Positions 1-7,803 of a DNA stretch of 64,000 nucleotides are shown in pieces. The translations under genes and the position numbers were made by a program. Origin of the DNA: Terriglobia bacterium (GTDB taxonomy: Bacteria > Acidobacteriota > Terriglobia > Terriglobales > Acidobacteriaceae); NCBI GenBank assembly GCA_020073645.1, contig JAIQET010000006.1, positions 62,001 to 126,000 on the forward strand. The letters run 5' to 3'. Under the pieces are notes generated by a model. The model worked only from the letters and a program-made list of their open reading frames with translations, was not told where the DNA came from and did not search any database. How positions within the stretch are numbered: the stretch's first letter is position 1; the number at the start of each line of letters is the position of its first letter.

Positions 1-256
1 CCTGCTTGAAAAAATGATCGAGAAAGGCTCCCTTGTCGCTTTCCAGGTCACCATAGCGCGAAACAAAGCCCGTGACTCGCCCTTCGTCTTCTACCGTGAC
101 CTGCACGAACTCCCCGTCCTGCAGAAACGTGTACATGCCCGAGTAATCTTCCGCCGGCTTGGCCGGAGCCGGAGAGCTTTGCGCGGCATTCTGCCCGGCC
201 AGTAGAGAGCCGCACAGCAACATCACCATCAACGCAACCATCCCTGGATTTTTCAT
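1..256 (-). CDS. Secreted protein of unknown function, N-terminal part
   Basis: The minus strand from the ATG at 254-256 gives 85 codons and leaves the window without a stop, so only the N-terminus is present. The first 20 or so residues (MKNPGMVALMVMLL, then CGSLLAG) form a clear signal peptide. A Pro/Ala-rich linker follows, then the start of a small domain (YSGMYTFLQDGEF). A GGGG-containing purine stretch lies just upstream of the start. The gene is divergent from the TonB-like gene at 369. I do not recognise the family; export to the periplasm or beyond is an inference from the signal peptide. Confidence 0.75.
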   Translation of the reverse strand, partial: MKNPGMVALMVMLLCGSLLAGQNAAQSSPAPAKPAEDYSGMYTFLQDGEFVQVTVEDEGRVTGFVSRYGDLESDKGAFLDHFFKQ

Positions 257-332
257 AAGACCCCTAACCGGAAGTAATTAGAGCACAAAAATGGCCCCTG
301 GGAACTCCTCATCCAGCGCGCCTCTCGCAGGC

Positions 333-338
333 TATAAT
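333..338 (+). promoter_or_regulatory. Putative -10 box (TATAAT)
   Basis: A perfect TATAAT lies 30 bp before the ATG at 369. No good -35 box is visible at the usual distance. It argues for the ATG at 369 rather than the upstream in-frame ATG at 291, which would lie in front of the promoter. Confidence 0.4.
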
Positions 339-368
339 GAGTCACTTCCCGCCGGCCGTGGCGTGCCT

Positions 369-2102
369 ATGAAACAGGGCTCGGGGCGCTCAAAATCCGC
401 GGTTTATCCAGTCGCCAGCCCTGCGCTCCCGCCCACCCTGCTGGTCCAACTGGAACCTTGGTCTAAGGTCTTTCTCCGCAACCTGGCTGACCTGGTTTGG
501 CCCAGGCGGCCGTCGCCGCTCTTTCTGTCCTCGCCGCCCGGTCCGTTCTGGCCGGACGTCTTCGTCCCCGCCCGCCTGCCCTGGCGCAGATTTCTGGAGT
601 CCGCGTTCTATCACGTGGCGGTGGTGGCTGCGGTTTGGGCATTGTCGCAGCTCTTGCCCGCGTCGCCGCGCATCGCGCTGCGGCCCATGTTCCGTACCGC
701 TGACCTCTATCCCACGTCCGACTACCTGCCACCGCTCAACACCGGAGGCCAGCACCGCCATCTTCCGATCAAGGGTCAGCCGGAGTTCTCTCGCCAGCCC
801 ATCATCTCCGTCCCTCCGGAGCCCGACAACCTTCACCAGACCATCGTGACTCCTCCCAGAATCAAGCTGACCCAGGATGTGCCGCTGCCCAACATCGTTG
901 CACCGGCGTCCAGCCCGCTTCCCATTCCGCCTGCCGCGGTTCCTCCCGCAGCGAATCTGAAGCTGCCCAGCTTGCCGACGCCGGTGGTCGCTCCGCCTCC
1001 AGAAGTTCATGCAGCGGAGGCTCGGCGCGTGCCTGTCGCACCCCGGCCCGCCATTGTCGAACCGCCGCCCAGCATCGCCACCGCCGCACTGCGCAAGCTG
1101 GGTGACGTCAATATCGCTCACACCGAGGTCATCGCTCCCGCTCCGCAATTGCCCATGGCAGAGCGGCGCACCTTCGTCTCTGCTTCAGGACCCAGCCCGG
1201 GCAGCGCCACCGAGGTCATCCCGCCTCCGCCTTCCATCGAGTCAACCGGCGCTTCCAACGCTGGCGGACGCCTGATCGCGCTCAGCATCCATCCCCTGCC
1301 GCCCAGTCCGACCATCGAGGTCCCCGCCGGCAATCGTCGCGGCACCTTCGCCGCAACTCCAGAGGGAAAACCCGGCGCGCTCGGAACCCCAGACATCGCA
1401 GGAGACCCCCACGCAATCGAGAGTGGCTCTGGAGGTGGTTCCGGCAACGGTAACGGTGCGGGCTCCGCCGGCAGCACGACCGACGTCCCTCCTGGCCTGT
1501 TCGTCGGCGCCGGACCGAACCCGCCAGATCCCTCAGGCGTGGCCGGGCGCGCTCCGATCGAGGGCGCTCGCGGAGGCTCGCAGATTTCGTTTCGCAATAA
1601 CTCTCGTCTGCTGGCTGACGCCATCCCGCCCCGCGTGACCGGTATTCCGCACCAGCCCGCTGTTCCCGGCAACCGTCCCAGCGACGCTGAAAAGAAGGTC
1701 TTCGGCATCCGCAGGTTCTATTCCATGTCCCTGAACATGCCCAACCTGAACTCTGCCGGCGGAAGCTGGGTCATCCACTTTGCCGAACTCAAGGAAAACA
1801 GCGGAGAGAAGGGTGAACTCGTCGCCCCCGTGGCCACCCAGAAAGTCGATCCTGCGTATCCCGCGGCACTGATGCGTGAGAACGTGGAGGGTATCGTGAC
1901 CCTCTACGCCATCATTCACAGCGACGGCTCGGTAGGCGACGTTCGCGTCCTGCGCGGAGTGGATGACCGTCTCGACACTTACGCCCGCACCGCGCTATCT
2001 CAGTGGCGCTTCCAGCCCGCCACCAGGAACGGCACTGCCGTAGCTATCGAAGCCGTGGTCATGATTCCCTTCCGCGCCATCCGAAGAGAGTCCAGCTTCT
2101 AG
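369..2102 (+). CDS. TonB family protein (energy transducer-like)
   Basis: A 577-residue protein with three parts. A hydrophobic segment at about residues 77-97 probably anchors it in the inner membrane. A very long Pro/Ala/Gly-rich stretch of nearly 400 residues is suited to spanning the periplasm. The last 90 or so residues carry a TonB C-terminal domain, with the typical VDPAYPAALMRE, EGIVTLYAIIHSDGSV and ALSQWRFQPA motifs. TonB-type proteins couple the proton-motive force to outer-membrane receptors; no ExbB/ExbD genes are nearby, so the partner is unknown. The linker is much longer than in classical TonB. The ATG at 369 is preferred over 291 because of the TATAAT at 333. The gene converges on the cyclase-like gene across a heptamer array. 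Confidence 0.8.
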   Translation: MKQGSGRSKSAVYPVASPALPPTLLVQLEPWSKVFLRNLADLVWPRRPSPLFLSSPPGPFWPDVFVPARLPWRRFLESAFYHVAVVAAVWALSQLLPASPRIALRPMFRTADLYPTSDYLPPLNTGGQHRHLPIKGQPEFSRQPIISVPPEPDNLHQTIVTPPRIKLTQDVPLPNIVAPASSPLPIPPAAVPPAANLKLPSLPTPVVAPPPEVHAAEARRVPVAPRPAIVEPPPSIATAALRKLGDVNIAHTEVIAPAPQLPMAERRTFVSASGPSPGSATEVIPPPPSIESTGASNAGGRLIALSIHPLPPSPTIEVPAGNRRGTFAATPEGKPGALGTPDIAGDPHAIESGSGGGSGNGNGAGSAGSTTDVPPGLFVGAGPNPPDPSGVAGRAPIEGARGGSQISFRNNSRLLADAIPPRVTGIPHQPAVPGNRPSDAEKKVFGIRRFYSMSLNMPNLNSAGGSWVIHFAELKENSGEKGELVAPVATQKVDPAYPAALMRENVEGIVTLYAIIHSDGSVGDVRVLRGVDDRLDTYARTALSQWRFQPATRNGTAVAIEAVVMIPFRAIRRESSF

Positions 2103-2106
2103 CTCG

Positions 2107-2191
2107 GGTCTCAGGTGTCAGGTCGCGGGTTTCAAGTCGCAAACGTCAGGTTCTTTGAAGGGATCTGGGTACTCGGTACTCGGTACTCGGT
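2107..2191. repeat. Two heptamer arrays
   Basis: From 2107 to 2155 there are seven units of the GGTCTCA/GGTGTCA type. From 2168 to 2191 there are three perfect GGTACTC units plus GGT. Together they fill the gap between two convergent genes and stop one base before the stop codon of the cyclase-like gene. Confidence 0.85.
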
Positions 2192-2192
2192 C

Positions 2193-4409
2193 TTACGCTT
2201 TCGCGGCCTTGCCCTCCAGCGCCGAATAAATCGCCGGATTCGAGCACACCTCGTAGTACCACCGCTCCGTCCACTTCAGCAGCGAGAACTTGCGCGGATC
2301 AATCTGCGGAATGCGGCTGCTGCGCACCACGATCTTGCGGAAAATATCGCCTCCTACCGGCACCAGCCCGCTGTGCAGCCGGAAACCCTCACAGCCCCAC
2401 AGTTCGGGCAACTCCAGACGGCACTGCTCCAGCGAGATCTCCTGCTGCAGCCGCTTGAACGCCGCTTCATTCATGCGGATGCCATTCAGGTTGTAGTTCA
2501 GGATGAAGTCGTCCGCCCCTTCTTCCAACTCGGCATCGCTCGCCGTTTGAAACGTGTAAACATGGAACGGGCTCTTCAGTCCCTCGATCGTTTTCCGCAC
2601 CCGCTTGCTGCACGACGACAGCCGGTCACTCTCATTCAGCGCGTCCGAAATCATGATGCGTTGCTCTCCATCCATCAGGTACATGGGCGCCGATTCCTGG
2701 TACGAAATACCCACCCCCAGCTCCAGCGTCGGCAGCCCGCCGCGCTCCAGCAACTGGTTGTACCCGCGCACGATCTCGATGATCTCCCGCGCCAGCACGC
2801 AGGCCCGGCTCACTGCCAGTCCGGGATCGCCCTCCCGCTCCAGCAGCGCCAGGATGATTGCGTCTCCCTCCAGGAACACCTTGGTCGCCCCGTACTTGGG
2901 CAACAGCTTGTTCACCGGATCATAAAAATTCAGGCTGAAGTAGGAGGCCGGGTTCAGCTCCCGCTCCAGCAGAGACCGTGTCAGCCGTGATGAGTCCCGG
3001 ATGTCCGCCTTCAGCACCACATGCCGCTGGATTTTTTCCTCGACCGGCTTCTGCTCCGCCGCCAGCAGGTACTCGTACAGCGTCCCGTTCATCGCCGACA
3101 GTTCCCGCATCTTGGCGTTGCCGATCAGGTTCACGCTGTCCAGCGTCTCGTTCAGGGCTTCCAGCCTCCGCAGGTCGCGGTGATAGCGCAGGAAATCATG
3201 CAGGAAACGCGCCGCGGTCCGGCCCCGCTCCGCTCCCCGGCAGCTGGCCGCTCGCGCCACGGCTGCGTACAGCCCATCGGTCGAGAGTCGGCCCTCTTCG
3301 ATCAGCTTTTCTACCCGGTCCCGCTCTTCCCGCGAAATCAGTGCATTCTTCAGTTGCTGCGCGTTGATGCGCGGTGAGTATTCCGGCAGCAACGGCGCCA
3401 CCTCATAGGAGGCCACTACGTAGTCCAGCACGCCTTCCGCTTCCAGCAGGTCCACCCAGGCGGCCAGCCGTGCTTTCTGGCTTCGCCCTTCCGCGGTGGA
3501 TTCGTCGGACTTTCCCGCGCCCACCAGTTCCTGCGAGTTTTCCGGCACGTTGAGCCAGCCATCCACCACGTTTGGGTCTTCGGCTTCTGTCCCTACATTC
3601 GGCTGCAGAAATTCGCACACAATTCTCCGGATGTTCGAGAACCGGTCCGGATCGCGATCAAAGTTGCCCAGCATCACGTAATACTCGGCGTTGAGGTAGG
3701 TGTCGCGGCCGTCTTCGCTGAAGATCAGCGGGTTCAGGAACAGCTTGTATCCCCCCTCCGCCCGGCTGCCGAACAGCGAGCGCCGCATTCGCGCCAGGGT
3801 TTCCTTCTCGATCTCCCGCAGGATGCGGAACAGGTCCTGCCCGGTCTTGCGCAGGATGATCCGCTTGGCCACCTGGAATGCCGCCACCCGCTCGCGATAC
3901 TCCAGCGCTTTCTGCTGCCGTACCCCTTCGTAGCTCTTCAGCATCATGCGGCAGCGTTCCAGGGTCAGGGCAAACTGCGCATGCAGTTCGACCCGCAGGA
4001 ACTTCAGGATGGCCACTCGTGCCAGCACGTCCACCGCGATGTTTTCTTCTGCCTTGGCGCGGTTCAGCGCGGCCACGTGTATCTCCGTCAGCAGTGGCTT
4101 CAGTTCTGACGGCTCCGCCTGCGCTTGCGTCCTGGCCGCCGGTTTGGATCCGATGAAGTGGTTGCCCAGTGAACTCTGGGGGGCTTCGGCAGCCAGCAGT
4201 CCTTCCATGTTGCCGTGCCGCGCGATGTGGCTCGCAATCTGCAGCCGTGTCAGTTCTACGAATTTCGAGCTCAGGTGGACATCATGCCGGAGGTTATCAA
4301 TGCCCACTTGCAGGCCTTCCAGAGAAAGGGACGGGATATAGCTGGTCAGCCGCGGCGGCTCCATCTCCTGTGCCGCCGGACCGAGTCTGAAGAATGGAAT
4401 GCGTGGCAT
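2193..4409 (-). CDS. Class III nucleotidyl cyclase-like signalling protein
   Basis: A 738-residue soluble protein. The first 450 residues are mostly helical and match no family I can name. Residues 463-620 resemble a class III adenylate/guanylate cyclase catalytic domain: KADIRDSSRL with a metal-type Asp at 469, FLEGDAIILAL with Asp 516, LGVGIS near 566, and an N-x-x-D-R motif at 592-596. Catalysis is not assured, because the usual substrate-specificity residues cannot be assigned by eye; a pseudo-cyclase or a related nucleotide-binding role is possible. The TPR gene lies 18 bp upstream on the same strand, so the two are probably one transcript. Confidence 0.6.
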   Translation of the reverse strand: MPRIPFFRLGPAAQEMEPPRLTSYIPSLSLEGLQVGIDNLRHDVHLSSKFVELTRLQIASHIARHGNMEGLLAAEAPQSSLGNHFIGSKPAARTQAQAEPSELKPLLTEIHVAALNRAKAEENIAVDVLARVAILKFLRVELHAQFALTLERCRMMLKSYEGVRQQKALEYRERVAAFQVAKRIILRKTGQDLFRILREIEKETLARMRRSLFGSRAEGGYKLFLNPLIFSEDGRDTYLNAEYYVMLGNFDRDPDRFSNIRRIVCEFLQPNVGTEAEDPNVVDGWLNVPENSQELVGAGKSDESTAEGRSQKARLAAWVDLLEAEGVLDYVVASYEVAPLLPEYSPRINAQQLKNALISREERDRVEKLIEEGRLSTDGLYAAVARAASCRGAERGRTAARFLHDFLRYHRDLRRLEALNETLDSVNLIGNAKMRELSAMNGTLYEYLLAAEQKPVEEKIQRHVVLKADIRDSSRLTRSLLERELNPASYFSLNFYDPVNKLLPKYGATKVFLEGDAIILALLEREGDPGLAVSRACVLAREIIEIVRGYNQLLERGGLPTLELGVGISYQESAPMYLMDGEQRIMISDALNESDRLSSCSKRVRKTIEGLKSPFHVYTFQTASDAELEEGADDFILNYNLNGIRMNEAAFKRLQQEISLEQCRLELPELWGCEGFRLHSGLVPVGGDIFRKIVVRSSRIPQIDPRKFSLLKWTERWYYEVCSNPAIYSALEGKAAKA

Positions 4410-4427
4410 CGCGCGCCGTCTTCTGCT

Positions 4428-5909
4428 CTACGGTTGCCCGTCCTGGCGGACCAGGCTGGCGCGGAACTGCGGCACGACCAGGGCCTGCTCCACCGTGGGT
4501 ACGTTGAGACCGGCCAACCTCGTGGCCACCTCTCCCGCCCGCGCCGCCTCGCCCCGGCTGCTGTAGGCCCGCCACAGCAGTTGCAGCGATAGCGGATCGT
4601 CATCATCTTCCTGCAGGTGCGAGATGGCTTCCGGATATTTCTGTTGCGCCAGCAGCACCGCGCCCAGGGCCCCGTGATAGGAAAGCTGGATCACCCGGCT
4701 GCGGCTGCTCCCCGCCATGCTCTCCAGTTGCTGCACCGCGCTGGACGCGGCCTCCATGGCCTGCGCCTCGGCGGAGCGTGTGGCCCGCACTCGCAGGATG
4801 CGCGCTTGCTCTTCATTGCGGTCGCTGCGCGAGAGATCGTGGCGGTCGTCGTCGATCGCGCTCTGCGCCGCCTGTAGATGTTTCATCGCCGCTTTGTAAT
4901 CCGGCTCGTACATGGCCAGAACCCGGTGGGCTTCGGCTTCCAGGCGGGCCAGTCCCGCTCCGTGCGCGTGCTTGGCCACCTCGCGCAGGGCACGCTCGGC
5001 CTGCTTGCGGTTGTTCTCCCGGATCCAGGTCACGGCCGACTGCAATTCGTACTCCACTTTCTCGCTCTCGCCCGGAGCAAACACCACCGCCCGCGCGTAC
5101 TCGTCGCGCGCCTCTTCTTGCTTTCCCATCACCGCGTAGGTGTCAGCCACCCCCAGCTCGGAACCAAAATTCGGATCAATCCGGATGCTCATCCGGTACT
5201 GCTCCAGCGCCGCATCGAACTTCCCTGACAGCCGCAGGATCTCGCCGTAAGAATCATGAGGGTTCGGCTGGTCGGGTTGCAGCGCGATATAGCGCTCCAT
5301 CGCCGCAAAGGCCTTCTCGAAGTCGCCGCCGAAAGCGTACGCGTAGCCGAGTTCGTTCAGGGCTGCTGGATAACTCGGGGCCAGCGCCACCGCCCGCTCC
5401 AGCACCACTTCGCCCTGTTTGTACTGTTCCTGCTTTACCAGCCAGCCGCCCGCCAGGAACGCCAGTCGCTGGTCACGGGGAAACTGTTCCAGCAGGTCAT
5501 TCATGGCTGCAATCGCCGGCACGTAGTTGTCTTCCTGCGCCCCTGCCAGCCAGCGGATGAGCAACTGCTCCGCACGACTCACCCGCGGCGCTAACTGCTT
5601 GGCCCGAGTACGTGCCGCCTGCTGCTCCGCCGGATCATGGCTGAAATCAGCGATCAGGATGTACGCCTGCGCGAAATTTGGATCGGCTTTCACCGCGGAC
5701 CGCAACCCGCGCACCGCATCCGGCATCCGCATTTCTTCGGTTTGCTGCATGGCCTTCTCGAACCGCACGCGGGCCAGCGCGGACGACGTCGTAACCGGCA
5801 ACCGGCTTGAGACGTTCTTGTGCGCCATCACCGGCGAATTGGACTTGCTGCCAGCCCACCCGATCGAGGCACACAGCACCAGCAGGCAAGCACACCAGCG
5901 GAAACCCAT
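4428..5909 (-). CDS. Secreted tetratricopeptide-repeat protein
   Basis: A 493-residue protein starting with a signal peptide (MGFRWCACLLVLCASIGWAG). Several TPR units follow in the middle, with motifs such as AALNELGYAYAFGGDFEKAF, then DSYGEILRLSGKFDAALEQY and the next unit beginning at FGSELGVADTYAVMG. TPR arrays act as protein-binding scaffolds, here probably in the periplasm. The C-terminal third is also helical and TPR-like but degenerate. It probably forms an operon with the cyclase-like gene 18 bp downstream. No catalytic domain is visible. Confidence 0.75.
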   Translation of the reverse strand: MGFRWCACLLVLCASIGWAGSKSNSPVMAHKNVSSRLPVTTSSALARVRFEKAMQQTEEMRMPDAVRGLRSAVKADPNFAQAYILIADFSHDPAEQQAARTRAKQLAPRVSRAEQLLIRWLAGAQEDNYVPAIAAMNDLLEQFPRDQRLAFLAGGWLVKQEQYKQGEVVLERAVALAPSYPAALNELGYAYAFGGDFEKAFAAMERYIALQPDQPNPHDSYGEILRLSGKFDAALEQYRMSIRIDPNFGSELGVADTYAVMGKQEEARDEYARAVVFAPGESEKVEYELQSAVTWIRENNRKQAERALREVAKHAHGAGLARLEAEAHRVLAMYEPDYKAAMKHLQAAQSAIDDDRHDLSRSDRNEEQARILRVRATRSAEAQAMEAASSAVQQLESMAGSSRSRVIQLSYHGALGAVLLAQQKYPEAISHLQEDDDDPLSLQLLWRAYSSRGEAARAGEVATRLAGLNVPTVEQALVVPQFRASLVRQDGQP

Positions 5910-6086
5910 GGGCTCCTCGCAAACTGCTGATTTTCCTACCTATACCAGGAGCCTAGCACGCACTCATCCGGCCGCCAACGTTACCCAAGTTACCTCCCAG
6001 GTGGCTGATTTTTCTTGGAGAAAGGCGTATGTGCCAGCGCGGGAGCGGATCTTCGGCCGCGGCAGCCGTACCACCCTCCGCCCCAC

Positions 6087-6974
6087 TTACAAGTTCTGCT
6101 GGTTATGCATTTCCGCGGAGAGGTGGGCTCCCGTCAACAGCAGGAGCCCCGAAAGAAATGCCCAGAACATCAGGCTCACGGACAAGGCGAACGGTCCGTA
6201 CACTTCCTGGAAATTCAGCCGAGGCAGGGCCAGGATGTACGCGTACTTCAGGCCCTCCGACAGCAAGCCCGTGATCACCGCCGTCGGCAGCACTGCCCGC
6301 GCCGGCACCTTGCCGTTGGGCAGCAGCCAGTAGACCAGGAAAAAGATAGCAATGCTGGCAGCAATGGCGAACACCTTCATCACCACAAATCCCACCACTC
6401 CCACCACGAACAGCGCGTGCCCGCGCAGCAAGTTTTGCAGCAGCGCCACATTGCCCGCCGTCAATGCAATCGACAGCAGGGCCAGCACGCCGCAGCCGAA
6501 CGCCAGCCCCAGGGCAATCAATTGATTGCCCAGGTAGGAGCGGTTATTGGGAAAGTGCCAGATGCGGTTCAGGGCGACCTCCAGCGGCATGAAGATTCCC
6601 GTCGAGGTCACCAGCAGGATCAGCAATGAAACCACTTGCGCCCGGTGGCGCGCTTCCACCAGCGCATTCAGATTCCGGATCACGAAATCCTGTCCCGCCG
6701 GCAGGTAGTCGCGCAGCAGTTGCACCACCACGTTGTACATCACCGGCGCATGAAACACCCGCCGGATCAGCGTCATCAACAGCAGCACAAACGGGAAGAA
6801 GGAAAGGATGGCGTTGGCCGCAACCGAGAATGCAAACGTATGTACCTCGGTGCGCAACATATATTTCACTGTGGAAATGACCAGCCCGGAATACGTTTTC
6901 CTGCTCCGCGTTCCAACCCCGGCGTGAAGCGTCACCGAAGGGCGAGGGTTCGTAGATGACTGACGGTCATGCAT
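6087..6974 (-). CDS. YihY/virulence factor BrkB family membrane protein
   Basis: A 295-residue integral membrane protein with about six hydrophobic segments. It has family hallmarks: an N-terminal helix region ending in HTFAFSVAANAILSFFPFVL, a central NRIWHFPNN motif, and a C-terminal segment VYGPFALSVSLMFWAFLSGL. The YihY/BrkB family is widespread in inner membranes and its biochemical function is not settled. The ATG at 6974 is the only reasonable start. The gene stands alone, divergent from the cold-shock gene. Confidence 0.85.
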   Translation of the reverse strand: MHDRQSSTNPRPSVTLHAGVGTRSRKTYSGLVISTVKYMLRTEVHTFAFSVAANAILSFFPFVLLLMTLIRRVFHAPVMYNVVVQLLRDYLPAGQDFVIRNLNALVEARHRAQVVSLLILLVTSTGIFMPLEVALNRIWHFPNNRSYLGNQLIALGLAFGCGVLALLSIALTAGNVALLQNLLRGHALFVVGVVGFVVMKVFAIAASIAIFFLVYWLLPNGKVPARAVLPTAVITGLLSEGLKYAYILALPRLNFQEVYGPFALSVSLMFWAFLSGLLLLTGAHLSAEMHNQQNL

Positions 6975-7127
6975 GGTTCATTACCATAATGTTATCAAGT
7001 ATTTGCAGCCGACCTTCCCAATTTGCCCGCCATCTCCACCGTCCTAGCTTACCAGTTCGGCAGCCGATCCGAGCCCTGACCGCCGGCCCCGGGACGCTGT
7101 ACTCCTCGTGTGTCCAATTTTCTTCTC

Positions 7128-7156
7128 TTGCCAGAATCGCAGTTCCTGCATATTAT
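7128..7156 (+). promoter_or_regulatory. Putative sigma-70 promoter for the cold-shock leader
   Basis: TTGCCA at 7128-7133 and TATTAT at 7151-7156 are separated by exactly 17 bp. Predicted transcription start is near 7163, which would give a leader of about 280 nt before the start codon at 7441. Confidence 0.5.
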
Positions 7157-7247
7157 CTTGTGCTCGCTGAGGTAAGGTCGAGCAGCGAGTTCACTGATTC
7201 GGGTTGATGTTTCGTGCCTGGTTGTCAAGATTTGTCGCAACTCGACG

Positions 7248-7305
7248 GGCTCCGGAGTTCCGCGCCGTATCTTTTGCTGGCGGCGCGGAACTCAGGAGCC
7301 TTTCT
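7248..7305 (+). ncRNA. Strong hairpin in the cold-shock leader (attenuator or sRNA end)
   Basis: The arms 7255-7267 and 7281-7293 pair perfectly over 13 bp around a 13-nt loop. An outer GGCTCC/GGAGCC pairing extends the stem. TTTCTTGTTG follows. The form suits an intrinsic terminator, so RNA from the promoter at 7128 could end here (about 140 nt) or read on into the cold-shock gene. Cold-shock mRNAs are known for long structured leaders. Confidence 0.45.
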
Positions 7306-7440
7306 TGTTGTTGCCGACTTCGACTGCACGCGGGATGTCACCTTGCTGGGCTTGCGTATCTCTTGAGGGGGGCGGACTCCCGCAGCTCACGGGGATACGG
7401 AAGAAGTTAATAAAAGTCGCAGAAGCGAAAGGAGTACTTT

Positions 7441-7644
7441 GTGAGAGAGAAGGGCACAGTGAAGTGGTTCAACGGGGCTAAAGGGTATGGATTCATCCAG
7501 CGCTCCACTGGCGAGGATGTCTTCGTTCATTTCTCCGCCATCCAGGAGAACGGATACCGCACCCTCAACGAGGGCGAAACCGTGGAGTTTGATCTGCTGA
7601 AGGGCCCCAAGGGCTTTCAGGCAGGCAATGTAGTCCGGGTCTAG
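7441..7644 (+). CDS. Cold-shock protein, CspA family
   Basis: A 67-residue single OB-fold (cold-shock) domain. It has the RNP1-like motif KGYGFIQR and the RNP2-like motif DVFVHFSAI, preceded by [11 protein letters not shown]; length and motifs are typical of the family. It binds single-stranded RNA/DNA and acts as an RNA chaperone. The start codon is GTG with a strong AAAGGAG ribosome-binding site at 7428-7434. It is a one-gene transcript, bounded by the leader above and the terminator at 7670. Confidence 0.95.
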   Translation: MREKGTVKWFNGAKGYGFIQRSTGEDVFVHFSAIQENGYRTLNEGETVEFDLLKGPKGFQAGNVVRV

Positions 7645-7669
7645 CACTGCCCGACGGCCACCATTCGCT

Positions 7670-7702
7670 AACCCTCCCAGTTCCCCCTGGGAGGGTTTCT
7701 TA
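7670..7702 (+). terminator. Rho-independent terminator of the cold-shock gene
   Basis: An 11-bp perfect stem (7670-7680 with 7687-7697) has a 6-nt loop and is followed by a T-rich TTCTTATT. It starts 26 bp after the stop codon. Confidence 0.85.
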
Positions 7703-7709
7703 TTCAGCC

Positions 7710-7755
7710 GTAGCGCCGGCAGCCTGCCCTGAGCGAAGTCGAAGGGCCGGCCACC
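7710..7755. repeat. 46-bp dispersed repeat, copy 1
   Basis: This stretch begins GTAGCGCCGGCAGCC and ends GGGCCGGCCACC. It recurs without a mismatch, in inverted orientation, at 26318-26363. Shortened versions lie at 28720-28744 and inside queG at 10423-10444. Just downstream (7779-7800) is a CTGTGCC/CTGTGAT direct repeat. Confidence 0.85.
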
Positions 7756-7803
7756 ACCTGCCCAACCCCCAGCAAATCTTCTCTGTGCCCCTGTGATGAA
7801 ATC

